Below the pieces are notes generated by a model. The model was not told where the DNA came from. It ran no database searches and saw nothing but the letters and a program-made list of their open reading frames with translations. The translations under genes and the position numbers were made by a program. From Sphaeramia orbicularis (lineage: Eukaryota; Chordata; Actinopteri; Kurtiformes; Apogonidae): a stretch of 64,000 nucleotides of DNA. The stretch is from contig NC_043978.1 in the NCBI RefSeq assembly GCF_902148855.1, positions 32,114,686 to 32,178,685 on the forward strand, read 5' to 3'. Shown here piece after piece: positions 24,780-44,990 of this stretch. Each line of letters starts with the position of its first letter. Position 1 is the first letter of the stretch.

Positions 24780-25004
24780 GTAAAGACACTGTTACAATAA
24801 TCAAGCCGACTGAAGATGAATGCATGGACTAGTTTTTCCAGGTCCTACTAAGACATCAGATCTTTTATCCTTGAGATGTTCTTAAGGTGATAGTAGGCTG
24901 ATTTTGTGACTGCCTTGATGTATTTTTCAAAATTTAGGTCTGAGTCCATCACTACACCCAGATTTCTCCTAGAAAAGGAAAAACTTTCTAGATACATAAT
25001 AATC

Positions 25005-25050
25005 AGAATCAGAATACTTTATTAATCCCAAAGGGAAATTATTGTGTGTT
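25005..25050 (-). repeat. LINE 3' tail fragment
   Basis: Minus strand: ATTTCCCTTTGGGATTAATA, AAGTATTCTGATTCTGATT. This is the 3' terminus of a common fish non-LTR element, related to the tail at 20555. Confidence 0.55.
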
Positions 25051-25186
25051 ACTATAATTTATCCCATAATAAAACCAGACACTGCAAAACCTTGGTTTTT
25101 ATTTCATGAAGTAGGTACAGATACACTGATGGGTTTGAGCTTGTTAATATCAGTCTTTCTAACTGGAAAGATGGATCTGTTATCAC

Positions 25187-25757
25187 CAGGGTGTCAAACA
25201 TACGGCCCATGGGCCAAAATCAGCCCACTAAAAGTTCCAATCCAGCCCCTGGGATGAATTCAAGAAATCCAAAAATTACAATGAAGATATTATCAAGAGC
25301 ATCACCTGTAAATAATGACAATTTTTCTCTCTGGTTTCATGTTAAAAGAATAAAATTACATATGAAAATATTTACATTTACAAATTATCCTGTCACAATA
25401 AAATGTGAACAAATATGAACAACCTGAAATATCTTGAGAAAAATAAGTGCAATTTTAACTATATAATTAGATCTGATGTAATCTATGTTGTGTTAGTAAA
25501 AAGTTGATACGTAATATTTTGAAATTGCACTTACTTTTCTTTAAAATTTTCAGGTTGCACATGTTTGTTCAGGGTATTCACATTTTCATAATGTAATTTC
25601 ACTTTTTTTCCACATTAAAATAAAGCAAACATTTTTGGATAACTAAATGGGTTATTATGCCTGTTATTTTACTTTTCTGACCTGCACAAGATCACATTGG
25701 GCTGTATGTTATGCATAGTTTGTGGCCCCTGAACAAAAAGGAGTTTGACACTGTTGA
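25187..25757. mobile_element. hAT MITE of the CAGGGTGTCAAAC family
   Basis: Starts CAGGGTGTCAAACATACGGC and ends GAGTTTGACACTGTTGA. Flanks GTTATCAC and ATTATCCC agree at 6 of 8 positions, a decayed 8-bp target duplication. GGCCCATGGGCC-type subterminal sequence is typical of this teleost family. Non-coding. Confidence 0.7.
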
Positions 25758-25825
25758 ATTATCCCTTTAAGTTTAAAATAGAAACAAGCAGTCCTACTGT
25801 CTATTGCCCTGTATATTATGGCAAA

Positions 25826-26140
25826 TATGGCAATTCTGATTTGTTATAAGATGTGAAATTGATAAGATCCTTTCTGTTGCTTCAGAGTGGAAACATGAGT
25901 AGAAACTCAAACTGTGTGGATATACTCATATTTACAAGGAATATATTTCATTGACCCTATTGATTGTGTCCTCAATAATGTTAGCTTGGTCACTATAAAT
26001 GAATCCATCCAGTGTCCTTTTGGTGAATTGTTAGGCAACAATTTGAAATTGAAACTTGTAACTGGAAATTTAGCTAAAAAATCTTTTTTTCCCCCCCGAT
26101 GTGGAAAATCTACTTTATGTACATATGTACATTTTTCATC
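25826..26140. repeat. Old repeat fragment sharing its head with 61619-62060
   Basis: TTGTTATAAGATGTGAAATT and GATCCTTTCTGTTGCTTC match the start of the block in trip11 intron 6 with few changes, then the two diverge. Probably a LINE relic. No open frame. Confidence 0.4.
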
Positions 26141-26269
26141 TTGAATAGCGCAATCTGCAAATAAATCTTTTTACAGACTTCATTAATACATACATGAGAA
26201 TGTATGACAAACCTATATTTTATCTGGTTTATAATGAATTTATTTCATATATATATGCATATTATATAA

Positions 26270-26270
26270 T

Positions 26271-26342
<72 letters not shown>
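26270..26342. repeat. (GATA)n microsatellite
   Basis: About 18 pure GATA units, 290 bp upstream of the nusap1 start codon. Confidence 0.97.
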
Positions 26343-26453
26343 CGCCGTTTGAATGAATGACACAATGAAATGGAAAGAAATCAAATGAAACAGGGTGTAA
26401 CATTGCCTCCAAGTGGCTCATTGTAAACAACTATGAACATAGTATCTCACTGC

Positions 26454-26535
26454 TGATTGGCTGGTTGATGATGATGTCACAAATAGGAGCCAATCAAACG
26501 GCTCCGTCTCCTGTGTTTTGAATGAGACTGGTTTT
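26454..26535 (+). promoter_or_regulatory. nusap1: nusap1 promoter with two CCAAT boxes and a CHR element
   Basis: ATTGG at 26456-26460 and CCAAT at 26490-26494 are about 34 bp apart. TTTGAA at 26517-26522 lies about 25 bp further on, and a MYB-type AACCG follows in TTTTAACCGTTGG. Paired CCAAT boxes followed by a CHR are the known arrangement of G2/M promoters bound by NF-Y and the DREAM/MuvB complex. NUSAP1 is a known G2/M gene. The motifs are seen; binding is inferred. Confidence 0.65.
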
Positions 26536-26631
26536 AACCGTTGGGCGCTCGTTCGACTTCACCGTGCATGAGTGGTGAAACGTGTATGCGTTGTCTTCTC
26601 GTCAATAAAAGGAATAAAACATCGTATTAAC

Positions 26632-29600
26632 ATGGATTTGGACTCCATGAAATATGCAGAGCTGCGAAACCTTGCTAAGGAGCTGGGCCTTAAAGCTAAC
26701 ATGAAGGTAATGTGCACTTGGCGGTAATTTAATGAAAAGAGTAGCTTATGGTAGTTGGAGGGCGTTTCGGGACTGTCTCTTGCGTTAAGCTAACGACAAC
26801 TGATATTTAACGTTTGTATGTAATATAATTTGATTAACATATATATTCACGAAGGCATTTTCCCACAAACAGGCTGATAAACTCCGGGAAGCACTAAAGA
26901 AGCATTATGAACAACAAAATGAGAAGAAGGAAGAGGAGGTGATGGTGGTAAGAAGTCCGTTTATCCAGGCACCAAAGCCCTTCAGCTTTATCTGCGGTTG
27001 TAGTTTCATCTCATTTGTGTCTTTTTGTGGTTTTCTCTCACAGGGACATGAAGAGGATGCTCCACCTGTCCAAGAAAACGCAGCACAGGACCATACTGAT
27101 GAACACAAGGATGCGTCCTGCGAAGAGGCAGAAGTTGCCAGCACCGCTGTGTTTGTCAGCACACGTCGAGGGAAAGGCAACGCAACCAAGAGGAAGATGT
27201 CTGTTCCTGTGACAGTGACTGAGTCTGATGTCCAGGTGGCACCCACAGCTGCACAGGTAATGTACATGTCAACATCCTGAACACATACACAGTGTCAGTT
27301 CATATGGTTTCTTTGGAGCTGAGATACTGTGATACTTTGCATATTCACAATTTAAGCTGTCATAATTACAATATTCAGTCAGTAATTCATAGCTTGTAGA
27401 TTTTCACACTGCACTCATATTAGAAACAAGTATGTTCACTGATGAGATTAAGCACAATGCTTTCAACTAATCCTCCAGATTTTCATAAGTGAATGTATGT
27501 GTCATTCAGAGAAAAACAGCATTTTGAATTGATAGATAAATAAATATTCAGCAATAAAAATGGCTGTGACTGTACAGCTCATAATTAATATAAGCCCTTC
27601 AGTCAGTCATACTGTACATAAGCTGACACAGTCTAACTCTAAGGAGCCTTCATCTGATTTGAACCAGGCCTGGTGTCAATGAGCACATTTTGTTTTTAAA
27701 CCTTTTTTTGCAATGTTTTCCACCCATTGTAGCACTCACTGTTACTCATAATTAATTGATTTAATGAAAACAGTAATGTTTGACTCAATATATCACTAGT
27801 CATCAGTCTTATATCACATATCACTATATTCACTCTATGCCCCACAATCCATAATGTCAGTAAAGTAAATAATATTCTTTGTATGGACATAAATGACATG
27901 GTACAGAACTCTGTCGTTTTTCCTTCTTCATTCGGCTAGATTTGGAGGAAAACACTTGAGGGCTATACCTCAGTTTTATAATTGTGTGGGAAAACCCTGT
28001 AAAAAAAGATCTCAGCTTTAGTACTTTTTCTTTTTTAAGGATGACACAGGGGTGGATGCATCTACTGCAGTCAGCAGTACCAAAAGGAGACGATTATCTC
28101 CTAAGGCAGCTGAAAAAACTGAAGCTGAGCTTCCTGCCAACGCACCAGCCACCTGCACTGAGAAGCAGTCTGAAATCAAAGGTGACATAGGTTGCTTTTT
28201 TGGTGTTTACATATGTTAGAGGTATAGAACTGCAGCATACATAGAATAATTGTAAAATGTCTTCTTTTGTCTTACTTTGATTTTAATACATTTCTTGAAA
28301 TGCACCTAAAGTGGCCAAAGGAGGTAAAATTCCTCGTTATGAAAGTCTCCACAAGAGGAACAAAACTACGTTGAAGCCTGTAACTCCTAGTAAGCTTAAT
28401 TTTTTTCCCTATCTTCTCAACAAGTTTTAGACAAAGATAGAATTTTGGACACAAACTTAAGTTTTCTTAATTTTGCACTGCAGACTTTAAAAAACTCCAT
28501 GAGGCACACTTCAACAAGATGGAGTCTATTGACTCTTATGTCCAGCGGAAGACCAAGCAGATGGAGACTTACAGAAATTCAGGCAAAGACCTGAAGGTAT
28601 ACCACAACTTGTTAAAAGGTCTTGGTACAATTTATTTAAAAAACAAAAAACTGTGTTACTAAATGTATTTTCTAATCATTTATTGTAGATGCTTTCAGAC
28701 AAAACTAAACAACAGCAAGTTGAAGGCAAAACTGAAGTGGTGAGTGCCACAAACAGAATATTTGAATTGTACACATAAGTGTAGTGGTTTCTCTGAGGTA
28801 ATAACTTAGGTCTGTGTATTTTACAGGTGAAACAAAGTCGTATGTCCCTGTTCAGTCCTGCCCCAGTGAAAAAATCACAAGCTGAGGAGAAACGCAGACA
28901 GACTCTGCTCTCAGCAAGTAAAGCTCCACCGAAAAAACCTGCTGGCAAGGAAGAGGTTCCTTTCAGACCGACTATCCTTTCCACTCGCAGGATCAACGTA
29001 CGGTGAGGCTCTGCTAGCATTTCAAGTGGGTTTTAGAGGATGGCTCAGTGATAGATAATCAGCTTTGTTGGGAAAATTGTGCAGATAAAGTTTTATATCT
29101 CAATCAATCTAGTCCACAGAGAGCAAGTTCCCTTTTAGAAAGATACTGTCTTGTGACAGTGGGTTGACACAGTGCATTTGTGTGCAGGTTCTCAGAAGCC
29201 ACTAAAGACAATGAGTACAAAACATCCTTGTTGAAGACACCAGCACGCATGTCACCTTGTGTGGCCTCGAGCACCCCACAAAACAAGGCTGGGAATGCGG
29301 TGAAGCCAAATAAAGACAGGACTTCAACTTTCTCTACCACAAAAACACCAGGTATGTTTTCTTTATTGCTCAAAAACAAGCATTTCTAAGTGTTCATTCA
29401 CTGACATTAAATGTGCAGAGCTTAAACTGAAGGAGTAGATATACAAACATTTTTGTCATATTTTGGGGGTATTTTTGCCTTTTATTAGAGATGTTGCATA
29501 GAAAAGTTGGGGAAATTGGGATAATAACATGCTTCAGGCCACATTAGATTTGTTCTACTAGGTGCGATGATAATGGCAATACTGGCAAAATTTGACATTA

Positions 29601-30365
29601 AAAAGCTAAGCTAGCAAGAAGCTGATGTTCAGTTGTGGAAGCCTGAAACCAAATGGACTTATGGTGAAGTTGGAAATCTCTAATGGCGAGCAGATAAAGT
29701 TTAGAAAATAAAGATCTTCACATATTTTACAATGTCAATTTTTGAGTGATAGTAGAAGAGAGGCTGTCTTTTTATTATTAGGTTGTGAATTGTTTTGTGT
29801 AGAAAACCATGTTAAACTTAAATTATGACTGGGGTACGTTTATGTCTTTCCTCACCTGGCTTTTAAAGGACCATTTGTTTTCACTGGAAACACAAGTACA
29901 TCAACCACCCCTGGAACACAGAAGAAGTCGACCTTTGACCTGAAGGCGAGTCTGTCACGTCCCCTCACCTACAAGCCTCATAAAGGTACAAAACAGTTTT
30001 CCAGTGAAACACTGCATTAGTGGCTCTGATGTGTCCTATATGACCCTCACTTATATTTTGTTTTAATTTTAGGCAAACTGAAGCCATTTGGAGACGCAAA
30101 AGAAAATGCAGCAGAAAACAAGTCACTGATCTCAAACTCCCATCAGAAGAATTACAAACAGCACCAAGTCCAGACAAGGTAAACTTGAAATCATATATCA
30201 GGTAATTTGGATTTTAGATGCTGTTCTGTAAGAAAATACAGTAACTCTAAGCACAGTGTTTCTGTACTATGTTTTAGGGAGGGAAGAAGAGCAAAACAAA
30301 CTGAGGATCGAAAGCAGAAGAAAGCGAGTATGCTGGGGGCGAGAAGAGGCCTCGTCATGATGTAA
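26632..30365 (+). CDS. nusap1: Nucleolar and spindle-associated protein 1, 465 aa
   Basis: Twelve coding exons: 26632-26706, 26873-26947, 27044-27256, 28040-28181, 28312-28389, 28484-28596, 28689-28739, 28827-29002, 29188-29351, 29869-29985, 30073-30178, 30278-30365. They total 1398 nt with all phases consistent. The N-terminal SAP-like DNA-binding helix pair reads [20 protein letters not shown]. Conserved blocks follow: [59 protein letters not shown] (microtubule binding), and a charged helix ending GARRGLVMM in place of the human GMRRGLILAED. A KEN-box-like KEN lies in [10 protein letters not shown], fitting APC/C-mediated destruction. NUSAP1 bundles and stabilises spindle microtubules near chromosomes. 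It converges with ndufaf1; the two stops are 522 bp apart. Confidence 0.97.
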
Positions 30366-30773
30366 AAAATATTGTTGATGTTTGTACAGCTTGCCGATCC
30401 ACTGTAAATACTGTCATCTGCTGGTTCTCTTAGTGTTTTTTTCTTGTTTAAATAGAAAAGCTAACTGCTTACAGCTTCTCTATCATACTTAGCGTGCAGT
30501 TTTTTTGTTTTACGTTAACATTTTAATGACATTGATCTGTGTATTTTAATGTGTAGAGAATTGATTTCTTTCACTACAATTTAAATCTTTGCCCTTTGAA
30601 GTTTTTTTTTTTTTTTTTTACTATTTCATGAAAGAGATAAAGACGATGGAAAAGATTTACTTGTCTGCATTCTTGGTGTTTTTTTACTCTGTTTTGCACT
30701 GTAGCCTTTTTACAAGTGTACTGTCATGATGTGGTTCTGTGAAAATCAGAATCCATCTGGTTTATTTACGAAA

Positions 30774-30779
30774 TTTATT
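30774..30779 (-). terminator. ndufaf1: Candidate poly(A) signal of ndufaf1
   Basis: AATAAA on the minus strand, 109 nt beyond the ndufaf1 stop; a second lies at 30761-30766. On the plus strand AATAAA at about 30811 could serve nusap1, so the two 3' UTRs probably meet or overlap here. Confidence 0.5.
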
Positions 30780-30887
30780 GAAGCACAAATGTCAAGAACT
30801 GAAATCATTGAATAAATATTTACCCAGTGACAAATGGGATTCAGAATATCTGTATTTTGACAGTTCTGCAGCCCTGTAGAGCTGCTC

Positions 30888-32854
30888 TTAAGAGGATTGT
30901 TTCCCCTGGTACAACTCGTAGGCAAACTCCTCAGTGTGTGCATAATCTTTGCACACACCAATGTAATCGATCTCCAGTTGAAATGGACCGTCTACCTTAT
31001 CTCCCAAAGTAAACCCAATGTTGTTAATCTGTTGGAAAGAAAAGTTGTAATCACTTATACAAAAAGTATAAACATACAATTAAACACATGAGATACAGTC
31101 TGACAACTTTATCATCTCTTATATAAGTTACTTTTCAGTTATGTACCTTGTCAAGCCATAGGGGATGCTGATTGTCTTGTATCCTCCCACGATGTGTTAG
31201 GAAGAACTTGGAGAATGGTATCTATGCAGGAGAAATTACATTGTAAATTACATAACCGATACTTGTAAAGTCTTGGAACCTATCAGATCAGTACAAACAA
31301 CCAAATAGGCTTTTTACCTTGACATCTTGCCAGTAGGGTCCTCCCCGGGTATATAGAAAATAACTGTACATGTCATCTCTGTGATGACTAAAGTATGTTG
31401 CTGCAGTGATGTTTATCATCCATGGACGACCATCACCACGCACACGCAGATGTAATGTGTTGAAATTGGACCAGTCAAAATGTTTCTTTCTGTCAAATGA
31501 AGCCTATAAGAGAGAAAGTATGAGTGGATGTGGTAGTGGAATGTAATTCAGTACAACTCTGACAGCCTTGTATATTAACAGATTACAGTTGTCCCCTTGC
31601 AGTTCAGGGAAAATTGTATACAAATATGTTGATTTTGAATGCTTGTCCTAAATAGGATTAAATTCTTCCTTTATGGGCTGCGGAATTTCTCCTTACGTTA
31701 AATTTTCATTGGAAAATGAAAAAACTGAAAACAGGCCTATTATTCTGAACACGTGGTTCTCACAGATCAGTGATGCTGCGACCATATAATGATCTAATTA
31801 GAATATGATAAAATAGTTCTAATGAGCTCCACCTTCAGCTGTAACACCAGTCAGACTTGAACACAGCAATAATAAGAATCCAAAAACACCATTTATCCTC
31901 CTGAGACCCAGCAATGCATATTTGTCCTCTGTAGGGGACAAAAGTTTGAAAGTTTTACTTAAAAATGCTGTCCATTGCAAAGGACATTCCATTAAATAAA
32001 TATAAAATAATTTTTAAAATGTATCTGAAAAAACTGTTGCATTATGCAGTTTCCAATCAAGTAATGTAAAAAAGCTACAATTTTCACTTTCTTGGGTCTC
32101 AGGAGGATATAAGAGTAAAACACTGTAAGGGACTGTTTCCCCCATAATGACACAGTGTGGTATTACTATTTTCACTGAACAAAAAAATATGAAAACTTTT
32201 TCCAATAATTTTTAAAATCATAGGATGAGTTTAACCTGTCTACACGCAATTAATACATTACTGGTTTGACTAGACTCTTAACTAGAAATAAATATTTTAT
32301 TTAACAATAAAGGACAAAACAGTATTAATCTGGGAACATACCAGTGGTTGCTTTGACCTCATGGTGCAGTAGCCACTGTAGCGAGTTTCTCCATCCTTTG
32401 GAGGAGTGGAGCTCAAAGTCCCATACAGCAAGCAAGTGTTATTGTTTTTGCCAATCTTCAGGTAAACTTCACTCTGGCCTCCTATCTCACTATCTGAGGA
32501 CACTGTCCACTGCTCCAGGCTCTCTGGACCTCTGAACTCCCACACCACTTGGTTCTGCTCCAGCATATGGTCAAGGATGGGTTTACCCTCCGGACCAACC
32601 CAGCGGTCAGTGAACTCTTTTTTCAGCAGTGTGAACTGCTTTTTAATCCCCTCTAAACCCTTTGAGAAGTTGAAGTTGATCTTCTCCCATGGGAGCCTGT
32701 CATCTTTGGGTTGGCCTGGTCGTCTGTAGTTACCCTGAATCACAGTTCTTCTGGGCACAGAGAGAGGAGGGATGAAGGGGAGCAGGAGCTGCTGGTGATG
32801 GATGGAGCTCAGCAGCCTCAAATGAGGGAGACGAGTGATGTTTGGCAGAGACAT
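30888..32854 (-). CDS. ndufaf1: Complex I intermediate-associated protein 30 (NDUFAF1), 304 aa
   Basis: Four coding exons in transcript order: 32342-32854, 31318-31503, 31147-31221, 30888-31028. They total 915 nt and every junction is phase 0. The N-terminus ([20 protein letters not shown]) is basic and free of acids, as a mitochondrial presequence should be. The CIA30 domain follows: [98 protein letters not shown], ending [15 protein letters not shown]1 is a matrix assembly factor of the MCIA complex, needed to build respiratory complex I. An upstream in-frame TAA fixes the start. The last exon looks like a reading frame extending into intron, but the acceptor at 31029 cuts it. Human is 327 aa; the difference is N-terminal. 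Confidence 0.96.
31897..32106. mobile_element. Short MITE in ndufaf1 intron
   Basis: Inverted ends CCTCCTGAGACCCA (from 31897) and TGGGTCTCAGGAGG (to 32106) are perfect over 14 bp. The palindrome extends to TATCCTCC and GGAGGATA. About 210 bp, AT-rich centre, non-coding. The ends resemble the piggyBac-like family at 18282 (both finish with GACCCA), but kinship is unproven. Confidence 0.7.
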
Positions 32855-32959
32855 TTCTGAGTTGATCTGTGGAATTTACTGCTGGGACACAGGGATAGAG
32901 GAAAGTAGTATTACAACACTTAAGTAATACCAAAAACAAATTAATTCTTTTTTTATTCA

Positions 32960-33300
32960 TGTAAAACATTTCATACAATTCAGTTCAAAGTGCTTTATAT
33001 TAGGAATACATCAATCCATTTTTTTTTTCCATTTCTCATACAGATTCCCAGGTTTTGAATATCAACCAGATATCAAATACTGATCCAATACAAATGTAAT
33101 GTACATTTAATACTCAGTATGCAACATTGTTTGGAAGAAAGTGGATAAATGTCAAGAATACTTTTCAATTCAATTCAATTTCGTTGTATTTATCTAGAAC
33201 CAATGATAATACCTGATTATCTCAAGGCATTTCACAATCTAAGGCCAGGTTCTAATGATTTTATACAGAGAAGAAACCAGCAAGACCTTTCTAGCTTTAC
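32960..33300 (-). repeat. Two LINE 3'-tail fragments
   Basis: TTCAAAGTGCTTTATATTAG near 32984 is the tail of the same LINE family found at 22594. CAATTCAATTTCGTTGTATT (33175 on) with TCTCAAGGCATTTCACA is another common fish retroposon tail, also seen at 51905. Neither codes. Confidence 0.55.
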
Positions 33301-34190
33301 AAAGTAAACTCCCGCAGATGTAACCATAGGTTCACATAAGAAATAAACTGCTGCCTGTTAAATTGCATTGCTTCACTGATGCTGACTACAATGATTTGGA
33401 TCAGTAAAGGACCCATATTCTATTGCTGTATTCCTACATTGCAAATGTCTGGTAAGAGGATAAAACTATGTAACTAAAGAAATAAAGAAAAGAGATATAA
33501 TCATCAGTTTTCAGAAGAATGAAATACTCATCAATAATAACTGAAATAATGTCGGTATTCTGATTATTCTGATAGACAGATGCTTGATTTATCCCTTAGT
33601 TACTTAGACAAAATACAGATTTAAGATATACGGTACTGTATTACAATGGAAAACTCAAACACTACAGTAAAATCTAGGGAACTATGCCCTTCACAAATGG
33701 ATATTCTAATGTAGCAGATCCACATTAGCAATACATTTTTGAGAACATTAGTAGAATTCCATCAAGTGTAACACGAAATGCTGGCTAACATGAATGACCT
33801 GAGACAGTTAGCACAATCCAATGTAACTTACTCTGAGCATGTTGCACCAAAAATGGTCTGAAAACGACACGTCCTGGTAACGAACTTGCTTTCTAAATGA
33901 GACAGCACCGTGTGATTAATCTATGTGCAACATTTTTTATGAACTACAAAGTCACAATTTTCTCGTGCGCAACCGTGTTTAACTAAAGGTTGTCCGGAAA
34001 CGCAACTGAAAAACTTAGGCTGCATTCAGAACACTCCTAATATTAACAACACAGACCAACCTCACGGCTCTATCGGGACCAGCGGTTAATGGGGATATTG
34101 AACATAGCTTTAGTGCATCGAGTATTTCTGTCCTGACTGACGAACTCACTGTGAATATATAGTTCCGCTCTCCTGGGTATCTGTTCTCAC

Positions 34191-34260
34191 CATGGCAGCC
34201 TTGTCCACATTTTTTCTATTTGTCTATTCATTCACAATTATTGTATAAGGAAAAGCGAGA
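34191..34260 (-). other. ndufaf1: Possible non-coding first exon of ndufaf1
   Basis: On the minus strand GCTGCCATG|GTGAGAAC is a strong donor with its last exonic base at 34191. An acceptor GTGTCCCAG precedes 32881, just 5' of the ndufaf1 start codon. The intron would hold the LINE tails. The left end of the transcript is unknown. ndufaf1 and rtf1 would then be head to head with starts about 250 bp apart. Confidence 0.4.
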
Positions 34261-34446
34261 TTACAGACTGTATTTGATTAACACTAATTTAAAAAAACAA
34301 GAGGGGACTGTGGCTCCAATACGAGCGCGCATGCTCAGTAGTGCCTTTGTGTCGCTGACTGCAGAGCAACAAGCTAGGTAGCAGCGGCTAGCCTCAAACA
34401 TTTAGACGACACAGAGGTAGCTAGCAGGTTAGCCGCTCAGCTAATC

Positions 34447-43210
<8,764 letters not shown>

Positions 43211-44190
43211 TTTGACCTGTCTGTCTTTCACAAATGACATTGCATGTGTAATTGGCGGTGTGTGTGTGGGTGTGTGTCTGAGTGTGTGCATGAGACAGAA
43301 TGAATGGAAGTGTGTGTGAGTCCTGAAGTCTGGGTGTTTGAATGTTGATGACTGACTGTTTCTCCTAACACAGAGGACATACTGATTGAGCAAAGGCAAC
43401 ATTTTTCGCAAAGGATCTCTCTCGGAAAGACCTGACCACATATTTGTTATTTTTACATGATCACACACTCATATATTGAGTTGTGTTTTTTATGTATAGA
43501 GCTTCTTCCCCACCTTTTTTTAATATTTTTATTTTTTGGAGTGGGGGATCATCTTCTGGAGTCCACTCCCCCCCCCTCCCCCCCACCGCCCCCCCAAAAA
43601 AAGACACGCTGCTTGTGGATCATTATCTGAACAAAGACACTATCTCAGAAGACTTAGATTGTTGAGGTATTTTGAGGTATTTTCTGGACTGGACATGTAA
43701 TGGAATTGACCAGCTTCTCCTCATCAGCACCTCATTCCTGTTGTAAATCTTCCACCTCCCTTAAATGTGTGATCTTGTGCCCATGCAGTTCATCCTGATT
43801 TTATCAGCCTTGTCGTCTTTTGCAGACCATAAATGTTCACCACCTCGACTGTGACGCCGGCCTTCTGCGTCAAATGTGAAAATAAAGACTCGGGCATAGA
43901 ACTTGCAGAACACATCAACTGGACATTTGTCACTTTTTAAGTCTTTGAAACAACCCGATTTAAGAGGAAACTTTTTCTATGGCTGGTTATAAAAGTGTTG
44001 CTTTGGTTTTTTTTTTGTTATCTTTTCAGTTGGTTGTTCATGGGACAACCCCCTGATGTTAAACTCCCAGAGCAGATTCTACGTGTTATTGATTGTGTCT
44101 ATAGTCAGTTCCTGTATTGATGTGGCATGCCATGTAAATATGCATTTTGGAGTGAGTGCGGAAAAATAAAGAGGCACTGTTTCATAAGAT
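43211..44190 (+). other. rtf1: rtf1 3' UTR with two poly(A) signals
   Basis: Contains a TG-rich tract (43255-43320) and a C-rich tract (43565-43595). AATAAA at 43881-43886 and 44165-44170 would give 3' UTRs of about 0.7 and 1.0 kb. No gene seen. Confidence 0.6.
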
Positions 44191-44929
44191 TTGTGTCCGT
44201 TTGTAATTTTTCTAAATTAATGGTGAAATTTCATTATAGAGGTCACTTCTTTTCCAGAGTTATTTCAAGTATCTGATGAGATAACAGTTAATTGCATTAA
44301 ATCAATAATCACTGTACATATTTTAAAATTTGGAATTTATTCCACACAAACTTAACTCACTGAAGATACTGTCTCATAAACATTACAGAGACAACCTAGT
44401 AGCTTTCACAGTGGATGGTTTCATAGTTCTTAGGAGAAGGTAGTTTGACTGTATGCATGGAATGATGTCATTTTTCTTGATGGCTTTTTTGCATTTTAAG
44501 CTAATTTATGTGTTTGAGATGTATCAGTGCCTAAGTATGATCACATAAACAATGAAATACCCTAAGTAGTCTGTGAACACCCTGGCAAAATAAATGACAG
44601 ATTGTTTCTTATGTGTCCACAGAAATATAAATATTAACATACCATATTATATTAATAGAATATTGATTATCCTAGCTAAATTTAATATGTTTTTGTTGTG
44701 TATTATTTTTTATTTATTTAAATTTTATTTTTTTAATTTATTTTACGTCAGGTGAGTAGAGTTACGACCATAGTTTTTAAACAGGCATTTCCATAAGCGC
44801 TCTGTTTGGGGTCCTTAATTGTAGTGCTTCCTGGTCCACGTATTGAGATCACCAATATACATTCTCGTTGACATGTAATGACATTTACTCGTTTTAATCC
44901 AAACGGTGCTGTTAGTTCATCTTCAGCCG

Positions 44930-44990
44930 CGAAACCTCAGTGACAGCCGGATGACCTGAGATATTTTCACATTTGGGCGTCTTTTAAAAG
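44930..44990 (+). other. golga5: Possible non-coding first exon of golga5
   Basis: A locally CG-richer patch (CAGCCGCGAAACC) ends at AAAAG|GTAAAC, with GT at 44991. The golga5 coding exon starts at an acceptor (CCATTAG at 46542). The 1.55-kb stretch between would be intron 1 and holds nothing else recognised. Inferred. Confidence 0.4.

Larger units (their letters stand above)
22594..24990 (-). mobile_element. L2/jockey-like LINE fragment, minus strand, host to three insertions
   Basis: Read on the minus strand, the 5'-truncated LINE enters at about 24990 with a reverse-transcriptase C-terminal region (NLGVVMDSDLNFEKYIKAV, later LIHAFIFSRLDYCNS-like). It continues as GLPKKSIRQLQLIQNSAARV, LRSLHRLPVRQRIDLKVLL and ends ...LKTHLFSTAFK at about 23900. 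Its 3' tail (TGTAAAGCACTTTGAATTG, then AATAAACCTGCCTT) reaches 22594. It is interrupted at 22615-22836, 22880-23721 and 24328-24779 by younger elements, each with recognisable ends. The clade is assigned from protein motifs only. Confidence 0.8.

Noticed and set aside
23898-24825. Reading frames of 193 and 156 codons on the minus strand
   Set aside because: They are LINE C-termini (L2-like and RTE), not host genes. The longer one even runs across the junction of the two elements.
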